DNA from: Limnohabitans sp.
GTDB lineage: Bacteria; Pseudomonadota; Gammaproteobacteria; Burkholderiales; Burkholderiaceae_C
Assembly: GCA_030729445.1 (NCBI GenBank)
Contig: JANQXJ010000052.1
Location: 1-7,550, forward strand
Direction: 5' to 3'
DNA length: 7,550 nt
Both the position numbers and the translations under genes were made by a program. Below, one piece after another: positions 1 to 7,030 of this stretch (position 1 is the stretch's first letter; every line of letters starts with the position of its first letter). The notes below the pieces were generated by a model. The model saw nothing but the letters and a program-made list of their open reading frames with translations, did no database searches and had not been told where the DNA came from.

Positions 1-693
1 GGGCTCGGCTGTGGTGGCGGGGCTGCTGGCCCGCAGGGTCTCCAGCAGCAAATCGGGGTAATGCGCGACCGGCGCCACGCGGTGCTGGCTGAACAGGTCG
101 GGGAAGAGCCGCATCATCATCTTGCGGTCTTCCAGCATGTAGCTCACGCCGCTGGGCACACGCAGATTGTCTTCGAGCACGTAGTACTCGCCCTGGCCCG
201 CGCTGTCGGGTGCACGCACGATGTCGATGCCACTGATGTGGGAATAGATGTTGTTGGGGACATGCACCCCCACCATCTCGGGGCGAAACTGCGCGTTGTT
301 TTCGATCTGCTCACGGGGAATGATGCCCGCCTTGAGAATGTCCTGGTCGTGGTAGACGTCGTGGATGAAGCGGTTGAGCGCGTTGACGCGTTGCACCAAG
401 CCTGCTTCCATGCTTTTCCATTCCTGGGCGGCGATCACGCGGGGAATCAGGTCAAACGGGATCAGGCGCTCGGTGCCCCCCTCGTCGGAATTCGCGTCTT
501 CGTCCTTGTCGCCATAGACGGCAAACGTGATGCCCACGCGCCGAAAAATGACTTCCGCCTCTTCTCGCCGTGCGGCCATGAGTTGGGGATCCTGGGATTT
601 CAACCAACGGGCATACGCAGCGTAATGCGCCCTCACCTCCCCCGAGTCGCCCGCTGCAGGCAAGCGGCTGTACATCTCATCAAATTGGCGCAT
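1..693 (-). CDS. Circularly permuted type 2 ATP-grasp protein, N-terminal part (cut by left edge)
   Basis: The first 231 codons are present; the reading frame stays open to base 1, so the C-terminal part lies outside the window. The family is predicted to be a cytosolic ATP-dependent carboxylate-amine ligase forming amide or peptide bonds; its substrate is unknown. The protein begins MRQFDEMYSRLP. Visible family features are the block around W92 (EWKSMEAGLVQRV, about 91-103) and the motif VLEDNLRVPSGVSYMLE with E174, D175, N176 and S181-G182-V183, typical of these permuted ATP-grasp domains. Start ATG 691-693 is chosen because AGGAG lies 9 bases upstream and the protein begins as family members do. 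The gene follows comEC on the same strand after 103 bases. A separate alpha-E (DUF403) gene and a transglutaminase gene often follow this type of gene; that cannot be seen here. Family is fairly certain, reaction is inferred. Confidence 0.93.
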   Translation of the reverse strand, partial: MRQFDEMYSRLPAAGDSGEVRAHYAAYARWLKSQDPQLMAARREEAEVIFRRVGITFAVYGDKDEDANSDEGGTERLIPFDLIPRVIAAQEWKSMEAGLVQRVNALNRFIHDVYHDQDILKAGIIPREQIENNAQFRPEMVGVHVPNNIYSHISGIDIVRAPDSAGQGEYYVLEDNLRVPSGVSYMLEDRKMMMRLFPDLFSQHRVAPVAHYPDLLLETLRASSPATTAEP

Positions 694-702
694 GTCACTT
701 CA

Positions 703-707
703 CTCCT
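703..707 (-). promoter_or_regulatory. Ribosome binding site of the ATP-grasp gene
   Basis: AGGAG on the minus strand, with 9 bases before the ATG at 693. It is the strongest Shine-Dalgarno in the gap and fixes the start of the ATP-grasp gene. Confidence 0.7.
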
Positions 708-725
708 GAAACTCATCAAGCAAAT

Positions 726-754
726 ACTGTACCTAGCAAGACTTGCCTTTTCAT
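726..754 (-). promoter_or_regulatory. Candidate sigma70-type promoter of the ATP-grasp gene
   Basis: The -35 hexamer ATGAAA (749-754) and -10 hexamer TACAGT (726-731) each match the consensus at 4 of 6 positions and are 17 bases apart. The spacer holds a perfect odd palindrome, GCAAG-T-CTTGC (736-746), which could be an operator, and the 10-mer GTCTTGCTAG (733-742) that recurs upstream of the transglutaminase/DUF2126 gene. Transcription would begin around 719, giving a 5' leader of about 25 bases. Read-through from comEC is also possible, since I find no convincing terminator in this gap. This is a match by eye only. Confidence 0.4.
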
Positions 755-756
755 AA

Positions 757-776
757 GGTCTGATTTCAGGCCGACC
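757..776. repeat. Small nested inverted repeat between comEC and the ATP-grasp gene
   Basis: GGTC (757-760) pairs with GACC (773-776), and TGA-TT-TCA is nested inside with an unpaired GGCC on one side. The inner loop is too short for a good RNA hairpin and no run of T follows on either strand. It is more like a protein-binding dyad just upstream of the candidate promoter, or chance, than a comEC terminator. Confidence 0.25.
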
Positions 777-796
777 CCATGCCGAACTGGGATGGC

Positions 797-3388
797 TCAA
801 GGTGGCAAGGCGAGGTGCCAATACCGTTGGCGCTCAACCCTCTCACATTGCACCAAGATCGGCGCGTGGCTGCGCCAAGTGGCTGCGCCGCATCGCGTGG
901 TTTCCACCATTTGGATGTCTTGCGCTTGGTAACGCCCCACCACTTCGGGCGCTGGATGGCCAAAGCGGTTGCGGTAACCCGCCTGGACCAGGGCCATTTT
1001 GGGCGCAAGGGCTTGCAAAAATGGCAGGCTAGACGACGTCTTGCTGCCATGGTGGGGGGCGAGCAGCACATCCACCGGGCTCAGGCCCGCCCGCAACAAA
1101 GCCTGCTCCTGCGGAGCTTCGATGTCACCTGCCAGCAACGCCGAGCCTTCAGGGGTGTGAATGCGCAGCACACAGCTGACTGCATTGGGTTTGCGACTGG
1201 GAGGCGCCAACTCGGGCGCAGGTGGGTGCAAGACCTGAAAAAACACACCATCCCAAACCCACGACTGCCCAGCCTGGCAGCGCGTCCAGCCCGGACGCAT
1301 TCGGTGCAAAGGGTGTTCGTCCTCCAGAGACGACCACAAAGCCGCCTGTTCTTGCATGGCCAACACCGCGGCTGCACCGCCCGTGTGGTCACTGTCGCGG
1401 TGGCTGAGCATCAGCACATTCAGGCGCTCACCCATTTGCACCAGCAAAGGCACCAAAACCCGATGGCCTGCATCGCTTTCGGCCGAATAACGCGGACCGG
1501 CGTCGTACAAGAGGCTGTGCTGGGCGGTGCGCACCAACACCGCGTTGCCCTGACCGACATCGGCCGCCAGCAATTCAAATTGGCCATAGCTTGGCCGAGG
1601 GGGTGACCAGAACAAAACTGGCCAGAGCAAAGGCAAGCACATGACTTTCCAGGACAGAGGCATGCGCAGCACCAAACCCAAGGCTCCGAGCATGGCCACT
1701 ACAGCCAACCCCCAGGGCGGCGTCGCCCTTGACACGCTGGCCAGTGGCCATGCCGACATCCAGCCCAGCAAGTGGGACAAAGGGTGCAAGGCCCAAGAGG
1801 CCCAATCCCAGGCCAAGGGCCACACAAGCCCCAACATCGCCAGTGGCGTGACCACCAAGGTGACCCAAGGAATGGCGAGCACATTGGCCAACAAACCCAC
1901 CAGCGACACCTGACCAAAAAACAGCAAGGTCAACGGTGCCAGCGCCAGCGTGACGGTCGCCTGCTCACGCAACAAAGCACCCACACTCTGCACGAACAAC
2001 ACAAACCACCGCACAACACGCGTCGCACCCAAAAGGTGCGACCAAGTTAAAGGGCGTGCGCCAGAGCCCCAGAACGGTGCATCGCTAGAGTTCCTTGGTG
2101 ATGCAAAACCTGCGCCTCGGTCATCCTTCAGGTTCGAGGCCATGAGCACCCCCACCGCCACAAAGCTCAACCAAAAACCCGGTTGTAACAAGGCCCACGG
2201 GTCCCAGACCAAAACGGCGGCACAAGCCATCAACCATACCAAGGCACCGTGCCATTGTCGTGCCGAAAGCTTGAGCACGACCACCACCAAAAGCATCAAC
2301 AACGTGCGTTGAGCGGGCAAGCCCCAACCGCTGAACAAGGCATAAAAAGTGGCCAGCAACAAACCTGACACCGCCCCGACCTGCACCGCTGGCCAACGCA
2401 TCGCGCCGTCAAAGCCCCATAGGGCTGCACGACGCCAGCTCCAACCCACAACCAGTGAAGCCAGCCAAGCGAACATGGTCACATGCAGTCCCGAGATGCT
2501 CATCAGGTGGGCCACGCCTGTGGCTCTGAACACATCCCAGTCGCTGCGGTCAATCGCGGCCTGATCACCCACCACCAAGGCCGCCAGCACACCGGCCCGT
2601 TTGGCGGCATCCGCTTCGCCCCCGGACGTACTCAGCTGTGTCAACAAGCGGTCGCGCACCGTTTGGCGCCAACCCTCGATCGGATGGCTCAGAGTGCTGT
2701 CGATTCGAAGCGGCGGTGGATCTTTGGCGCGGTTGCGCACATAACCCGTGGCGCGAATACCCTGCTCCCACAGCCACAACTCATGGTCAAAACCGCGGGG
2801 GTTCATGTGCCCATGGGGCGCTTTTAAGCGCACGCGCAAGCGCCAGCGTTCTCCGGCTTTGACGGGCTCGGGCAGGGGCGACAGGTTCCAGCCACTGTCA
2901 TGCAGGCCTTCTTGACCGTACCAACCCAGGTACACCTGCGCGGGCACATCGGTATCGACCTGCATGGCGCGGCTGGCCTCTGCTGCATCCACCTGCCAAG
3001 CCTGCTCGATGCGAAACCGAAATCGCCAGCCCAGGTCTTGTTTTTGGGGCATGGCTTGCACCACGCCCACCACGTCCAGGTCTTGACCTTCCAAAGCAGG
3101 CGCTATGCTGCTCACCCGAGCCCAGGCGTGTAATCCGGTCACAGCAAAGGCCATCCAGAGCCACAACAAGGACCCAAGCACCCAAAGGCCTGCAGGTCGG
3201 TGGCGCTGCACGCTTGGATATTTGAGGTTGAGCACACGCAGAAACCAGGCAGCGACCACCACCATGGCCAGAACGGCGCCATACATCGCCACAGGCCACA
3301 AAGCCGCTTGTTGCAATTGCAGCGCGACCCCCATGCACCAGGCCAACAGGCCACTACCCAGACCCCGCGCCCAGCCCATGGACATCAT
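797..3388 (-). CDS. comEC: ComEC/Rec2 family DNA-uptake channel protein
   Basis: ComEC is the inner-membrane channel that carries single-stranded DNA into the cytoplasm during natural transformation. At 863 aa it has the full family length. N-terminal hydrophobic segments lie at about 8-28, 30-50 and 67-88, followed by a soluble region to about 270. The membrane competence domain (about 275-600) carries the signature ISGLHV at 298-303 and many hydrophobic helices. The C-terminal metallo-beta-lactamase-like domain (about 605-830) has DVGQG at 610-614, D629, the metal-binding HRDSDH at 663-668, D755 in AGD, and HHG at 779-781, so all expected motifs are present. The usual DVGQGD is DVGQGN here, a small change. 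Start ATG 3386-3388 has GAGGG 9 bases upstream; ATGs at 3385 and 3379 are alternatives. An in-frame TGA shortly upstream, with no ATG, GTG or TTG between, rules out a longer form with a usual start. It overlaps a possible leader ORF by 4 bases. Confidence 0.96.
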   Translation of the reverse strand: MMSMGWARGLGSGLLAWCMGVALQLQQAALWPVAMYGAVLAMVVVAAWFLRVLNLKYPSVQRHRPAGLWVLGSLLWLWMAFAVTGLHAWARVSSIAPALEGQDLDVVGVVQAMPQKQDLGWRFRFRIEQAWQVDAAEASRAMQVDTDVPAQVYLGWYGQEGLHDSGWNLSPLPEPVKAGERWRLRVRLKAPHGHMNPRGFDHELWLWEQGIRATGYVRNRAKDPPPLRIDSTLSHPIEGWRQTVRDRLLTQLSTSGGEADAAKRAGVLAALVVGDQAAIDRSDWDVFRATGVAHLMSISGLHVTMFAWLASLVVGWSWRRAALWGFDGAMRWPAVQVGAVSGLLLATFYALFSGWGLPAQRTLLMLLVVVVLKLSARQWHGALVWLMACAAVLVWDPWALLQPGFWLSFVAVGVLMASNLKDDRGAGFASPRNSSDAPFWGSGARPLTWSHLLGATRVVRWFVLFVQSVGALLREQATVTLALAPLTLLFFGQVSLVGLLANVLAIPWVTLVVTPLAMLGLVWPLAWDWASWALHPLSHLLGWMSAWPLASVSRATPPWGLAVVAMLGALGLVLRMPLSWKVMCLPLLWPVLFWSPPRPSYGQFELLAADVGQGNAVLVRTAQHSLLYDAGPRYSAESDAGHRVLVPLLVQMGERLNVLMLSHRDSDHTGGAAAVLAMQEQAALWSSLEDEHPLHRMRPGWTRCQAGQSWVWDGVFFQVLHPPAPELAPPSRKPNAVSCVLRIHTPEGSALLAGDIEAPQEQALLRAGLSPVDVLLAPHHGSKTSSSLPFLQALAPKMALVQAGYRNRFGHPAPEVVGRYQAQDIQMVETTRCGAATWRSHAPILVQCERVERQRYWHLALPP

Positions 3389-3450
3389 GGCCAGCCGCCC
3401 TCGGGCCAGCAGGGCACACGCCCAACACTTGCCGTGCGGCGTTCTTGCAT
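3385..3450 (-). CDS. Possible 21-codon leader ORF overlapping comEC
   Basis: An ATG at 3448-3450 follows AGGGAGG (3456-3462) with 5 bases between, the best Shine-Dalgarno in this divergent region and better than that of comEC. The frame encodes 21 residues beginning MQERRTASV and ending GGWP, then TGA (3387-3385), which overlaps the comEC ATG in an ATGA arrangement. The peptide has no recognisable domain or membrane segment; it has three Arg, two Trp and three Pro, one of them just before the stop. The arrangement suggests translational coupling or a regulatory leader rather than a functional peptide. It is too short to judge by composition, and the same frame stays open upstream to an ATG at 3591 that I do not favour. 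Chance remains possible. Confidence 0.4.
   Translation of the reverse strand: MQERRTASVGRVPCWPEGGWP
3397..3423 (-). promoter_or_regulatory. Alternative hairpins over the comEC ribosome binding site
   Basis: In the comEC mRNA, GCCCT (3411-3415) can pair with AGGGC (3397-3401), covering the GAGGG Shine-Dalgarno at 3398-3402. The same GCCC (3412-3415) can instead pair with GGGC (3420-3423) around a GTGT loop, leaving the Shine-Dalgarno free. Both lie inside the leader ORF, so ribosomes translating it would open them. The stems are short (4-5 bp) but GC-rich; the regulatory role is inference. Confidence 0.3.
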
Positions 3451-3560
3451 ATCAGCCTCCCTGATTTGGCTGTGTTGTGAATCGGCGGGTCTGTGCCCCC
3501 CTGCTTTCACGCACCGTACTTGGCCCTTGACCAGGTTTTGCTGCCACATGGCTGGCGCGT

Positions 3561-3577
3561 GTCTTGCTAGTTGTAAA
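3561..3577 (+). promoter_or_regulatory. GTCTTGCTAG motif and -10-like hexamer upstream of the transglutaminase/DUF2126 gene
   Basis: GTCTTGCTAG (3561-3570) is identical to the 10-mer upstream of the leftward ATP-grasp gene. One base later comes TGTAAA (3572-3577), a 4 of 6 match to a -10 box in the same relative place as TACAGT in the other copy. No good -35 box is visible (TGGCTG at 3549-3554), so this could be an activator-dependent promoter or a shared operator. The start codon lies 58 bases after the 10-mer. Confidence 0.3.
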
Positions 3578-3598
3578 CGCCCAAGCTGCATTTGTCAT
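3570..3598 (-). promoter_or_regulatory. Candidate sigma70-type promoter of leader ORF and comEC
   Basis: On the minus strand, ATGACA (3593-3598, 5 of 6 matches) is followed after 17 bases by TACAAC (3570-3575, 4 of 6). Transcription would begin near 3563, giving about 112 bases before the leader ORF. The -10 overlaps the candidate -10 of the opposite gene, so the two could compete. Match by eye only. Confidence 0.35.
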
Positions 3599-3628
3599 GC
3601 GTGCAGCCCCTGTTGCGCTGAACGAGAT

Positions 3629-6600
3629 ATGTCGATACAAGTTGCCCTGCACCACGTCACCCATTACACCTACGACCGTCCCGTTCAGCTTGGCCCCCAA
3701 GTCATCCGCCTGCGCCCTGCACCGCACAGCCGCAGCCGCATCCTGAGTTACAGCCTCAAGGTCGAACCCTCAGAGCATTTCATCAACTGGCAGCAAGACG
3801 CTTTTGCCAATTACCAAGCGCGTTTGGTCTTCCCGAAAAAAACGAGCGCCTTCAAGGTGACCGTGGACGTGGTCACTGAAATGGCGGTGTTCAATCCTTT
3901 TGATTTCTTTTTGGAACCTTCAGCCGAAGAGGTGCCCTTCAAATATTCAGACACGGTGCGCGAGGAATTGCAGTCTTACCTGATCAAGGACCCCAAGACG
4001 CCGCTGTTCAAGAAATACCTGACCAGCCTGAACCGCCAACGCCAGCGCACCATTGACTTCTTGGTACAGATCAACCAGCGCCTGCACCAAGACATCCGCT
4101 ACACCATCCGCATGGAGCCAGGCGTGCAAACGGCCGAGGAAACCCTGACCCTCAAAAGCGGTTCCTGCCGCGATTCGGCTTGGCTCCTGGTGCAGCTCTT
4201 TCGGCACATGAACATCGCCGCCCGCTTTGTCTCGGGCTATTTGATTCAGCTGACCCCCGATGTGAAATCGCTCGATGGCCCGAGCGGCACCGAAGTCGAC
4301 TTCACCGACCTGCATGCTTGGTGCGAGGTGTATTTGCCCGGCGCGGGTTGGATCGGGCTGGACCCGACTTCTGGGCTATTGGCCGGAGAAGGCCATATTC
4401 CGCTGGCCTGCACCCCGCAACCTTCGGCGGCAGCGCCCATTGAGGGACTCATGGACGAGGCCGAGGTCGAGTTTCACCACGAGATGAGCGTGACACGCAT
4501 CCACGAATCGCCGCGGGTGACCAAACCTTACACCGAAGACCAGTGGACCGACGTGCTGGCCTTGGGCGATCAGGTGGATGCGCAATTGGTGGCACAAGAC
4601 GTGCGCCTGACCATGGGCGGGGAACCCACCTTTGTGTCCACACAGGACCGAGACGGCGCCGAATGGAACACCGATGCTTTGGGTCCGACCAAACGCGGCT
4701 TGGCCACCGAGCTGGTGCACAAGCTGCGCCAGCAGTACGGGCAAGGCGGTTTTTTGCATTTTGGCCAAGGCAAGTGGTACCCCGGCGAGCAATTGCCACG
4801 TTGGGCGCTCAGCATTTACTGGCGAGCCGACGGCACACCTTGCTGGCAAAACCCCGAGGTGTTTGCCGACGAGCGTGAACCCAGCCCATACACCAGCGCC
4901 GATGCCCAGCGCTTCATGCACGAAATGACGCAGCAGCTTGGCCTGCCCGCCGACACCGTGCTGCCCGGCTACGAAGACACCTGGTATTACCTGTGGCGCG
5001 AGCGCCGCTTGCCCGTCAACGTGGACCCGTTTGACGCCAAACTGGACGACGAGATGGAACGCAACCGCTTGCGCCGCATCTTCAGCCAGGGGCTCGATCA
5101 TCCTGTGGGTTATGTGCTGCCGCTGCAAGCCGTGGACACCGGCAACCCAGCGGTATCGGCTTGGGAGACGGGTCGCTGGTTCCTGCGCGAAGAGCGCATG
5201 TACCTCATGCCCGGAGACTCGCCCATGGGCTGGCGCTTGCCGCTGGACTCGCTGCCTTGGTCGGCACCCACCGACCGTTTGCACATGATCGAGCAAGACC
5301 CTTTTTCGCCACATTTCATGGCGCGAACACCCCTGCCAACAGCGCCCATCACCCTGCAAAACCGCCACAGCAAGGCCTTTGCTGCAGCACCCGTCAAGCG
5401 TTTTGAGTCTGACTCTGCGGTGGTGCGCACCGCGCGGTGTGTGGAAGTGCGCGACCCCCACCGGGCCAACGGCCCCAAAGCCGAGGCCAACGCCGAGAAA
5501 AATGGTAAGCCATCGGGCGTGTTGTATGTCTTCATGCCGCCCTTGGCGCGGCTGGAGGACTACCTGGCCTTGGTGAGCGCCGTGGAAGCCACGGCCCTCA
5601 AACTGGACATGAAGGTGGTGATGGAAGGCTACCCACCCCCACGCGATCCGCGCCTGAAACTCTTGCAGGTCACCCCCGACCCCGGTGTGATCGAGGTCAA
5701 CATCCACCCGGCCCACAACTGGACCGAGCTGGTCCAGCACACCGAGTTTTTGTACCAAGCCGCTTTCGAAACGCGCCTGTCGGCAGAAAAGTTCATGACC
5801 GACGGCCGCCACACCGGCACCGGCGGTGGCAACCACATGGTAATGGGCGGCGCCACGCCCGCAGACAGCCCGTTCCTGCGCCGCCCAGAATTGCTGGCCA
5901 GCTTGGTCCTTTACTGGCACAACCACCCGAGCTTGAGCTATTTGTTCAGCGGCATGTTCATCGGCCCCACCAGCCAGGCCCCGCGTGTGGACGAAGCCCG
6001 CAACGACCAGGTCTATGAGTTGGAGATCGCGCTGCGCGAGATCGTTCGGCACCGTCAAAAGCATGGCCAAGACATGCCGCCCTGGACCGTGGACCGGACT
6101 CTGCGCAACATCCTGATCGACGTGACCGGCAACACCCACCGCAGCGAGTTTTGCATCGACAAGATGTATTCACCCGACAGCAGCACGGGGCGTTTGGGTC
6201 TTTTGGAGCTGCGGGCTTTTGAAATGCCACCCCACGCCCGCATGAGCATCGTGCAGCAATTGCTGCTGCGTGCGCTGGTGGCCCGCTTTTGGGATGCACC
6301 CTATTCAGCGCCCGTCACGCGCTGGGGCACCGAGCTGCACGACCGCTTCATGCTGCCGCACTGGATCCACAAAGACTTTGACGATGTGCTCACCGAGCTG
6401 GGGGATGCGGGTTTCCACTTTGACCCGAGCTGGTTCGCGCCACATTTTGAATTCCGCTTCCCGGTGGTGGGGCAAGTCCAGATCGACGGCGCGGTGCTCA
6501 CCTTGCGCAACGCGCTGGAGCCTTGGCACGTTATGGGCGAAGAAAGCGGCGCGGGCGGCACCGCCCGTTATGTCGATTCATCGCTTGAGCGCATCGAGGT

Positions 6601-7030
6601 GCATGTGACGGGCATGAACCCCTCGCGACACACCGTCACTGTCAATGGCACGCCCTTGCCCCTGCAGCCCACGGGCGTGGTGGGCGAATATGTGGCGAGC
6701 GTGCGCTACAAGGCCTGGAACCCGCCCTCGTCCCTGCACCCGAGCATTGGCGTGCACGCGCCACTGACGGTGGACCTGGTGGACACTTGGATGAAACGCC
6801 CTTTGGGCGGCTGCCAATACCATGTGGTGCACCCGGGTGGTCGCAACTACGATGGTTTCCCGGTCAACGCTTACGAGGCCGAAAGCCGCCGCATGGCCCG
6901 CTTCTTCCGCATGGGGCACACCCCGGGCACGATGAAACATCTGCCCAACTTGGTGCCCAACGCTCAGCTGCACGCCAGCCCGGAGTTCCCGCACACGCTG
7001 GATTTGAGGCGACAATCCTTGAATGAATGA
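3629..7030 (+). CDS. Transglutaminase-like domain protein fused to DUF2126 putative amidoligase
   Basis: This 1133-residue protein has the usual length and order for the family. The N-terminal part (about 1-270) is a bacterial transglutaminase-like unit: it starts MSIQVALHHVTHYTYDRPV and has C180 in GSCRDSAW, H229 in DLHAWCEVY and D245 in GLDPTSG, so the thiol triad is complete. The rest (about 300-1130) is DUF2126, a predicted glutamine-synthetase/GCS-like amidoligase, with MGGEPTF (329-335), EVNIHP (689-694), DGRHTGTGGGNHM (725-737) and RPELLASLVLYWHNHPS from 752. A variable polar linker lies near 605-630. No signal peptide or membrane segment is seen, so it is probably cytosolic. It may cut or transfer acyl groups and join amines to carboxylates; neither substrate is known. 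Start 3629 is chosen by family similarity; the nearby GAG is a weak ribosome site, and the frame extends upstream only as Cys-rich non-family sequence. It overlaps the next gene by 8 bases. Confidence 0.94.
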   Translation: MSIQVALHHVTHYTYDRPVQLGPQVIRLRPAPHSRSRILSYSLKVEPSEHFINWQQDAFANYQARLVFPKKTSAFKVTVDVVTEMAVFNPFDFFLEPSAEEVPFKYSDTVREELQSYLIKDPKTPLFKKYLTSLNRQRQRTIDFLVQINQRLHQDIRYTIRMEPGVQTAEETLTLKSGSCRDSAWLLVQLFRHMNIAARFVSGYLIQLTPDVKSLDGPSGTEVDFTDLHAWCEVYLPGAGWIGLDPTSGLLAGEGHIPLACTPQPSAAAPIEGLMDEAEVEFHHEMSVTRIHESPRVTKPYTEDQWTDVLALGDQVDAQLVAQDVRLTMGGEPTFVSTQDRDGAEWNTDALGPTKRGLATELVHKLRQQYGQGGFLHFGQGKWYPGEQLPRWALSIYWRADGTPCWQNPEVFADEREPSPYTSADAQRFMHEMTQQLGLPADTVLPGYEDTWYYLWRERRLPVNVDPFDAKLDDEMERNRLRRIFSQGLDHPVGYVLPLQAVDTGNPAVSAWETGRWFLREERMYLMPGDSPMGWRLPLDSLPWSAPTDRLHMIEQDPFSPHFMARTPLPTAPITLQNRHSKAFAAAPVKRFESDSAVVRTARCVEVRDPHRANGPKAEANAEKNGKPSGVLYVFMPPLARLEDYLALVSAVEATALKLDMKVVMEGYPPPRDPRLKLLQVTPDPGVIEVNIHPAHNWTELVQHTEFLYQAAFETRLSAEKFMTDGRHTGTGGGNHMVMGGATPADSPFLRRPELLASLVLYWHNHPSLSYLFSGMFIGPTSQAPRVDEARNDQVYELEIALREIVRHRQKHGQDMPPWTVDRTLRNILIDVTGNTHRSEFCIDKMYSPDSSTGRLGLLELRAFEMPPHARMSIVQQLLLRALVARFWDAPYSAPVTRWGTELHDRFMLPHWIHKDFDDVLTELGDAGFHFDPSWFAPHFEFRFPVVGQVQIDGAVLTLRNALEPWHVMGEESGAGGTARYVDSSLERIEVHVTGMNPSRHTVTVNGTPLPLQPTGVVGEYVASVRYKAWNPPSSLHPSIGVHAPLTVDLVDTWMKRPLGGCQYHVVHPGGRNYDGFPVNAYEAESRRMARFFRMGHTPGTMKHLPNLVPNAQLHASPEFPHTLDLRRQSLNE

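Larger units (their letters stand above)
3451..3628. other. Divergent intergenic region
   Basis: This stretch separates the leader ORF and comEC (leftward) from the transglutaminase/DUF2126 gene (rightward). It holds the leader ORF Shine-Dalgarno, two overlapping candidate promoters near 3561-3598, and no convincing gene. The rightward gene's frame is open far upstream, but the extra residues are Cys-rich, unlike the family, and run antisense into comEC. I see no terminator or repeat array. Confidence 0.6.

Noticed and set aside
61..756. 231-codon open frame on the plus strand over the ATP-grasp gene
   Set aside because: It is antisense to a well-supported ATP-grasp reading frame with conserved motifs, and its His- and Val-rich product is typical of an antisense shadow.
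757..776. Rho-independent terminator after comEC
   Set aside because: The dyad has a bulge, a loop too short for RNA and no following T run on the minus strand.
779..1606. 275-codon plus-strand open frame over the end of comEC
   Set aside because: It covers the metallo-beta-lactamase-like part of comEC in antisense, where the minus-strand protein keeps all expected motifs.
3200..3628. Longer N-terminus (143 residues) for the transglutaminase/DUF2126 protein
   Set aside because: The family begins at MSIQVALHH. The extension is Cys- and Pro-rich, overlaps comEC in antisense and shows no matching domain.
4376..6139. 587-codon open frame antisense to the transglutaminase/DUF2126 gene
   Set aside because: It is a shadow of the strong GC bias at third positions of the real gene. 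It resembles no family I know, is rich in His, Gly and Val as such shadows are, and lacks a good ribosome site.
6274..6281. Chi-like octamer GCTGGTGG
   Set aside because: It is a single copy inside a coding region, and the E. coli Chi sequence has no established role in this kind of organism.
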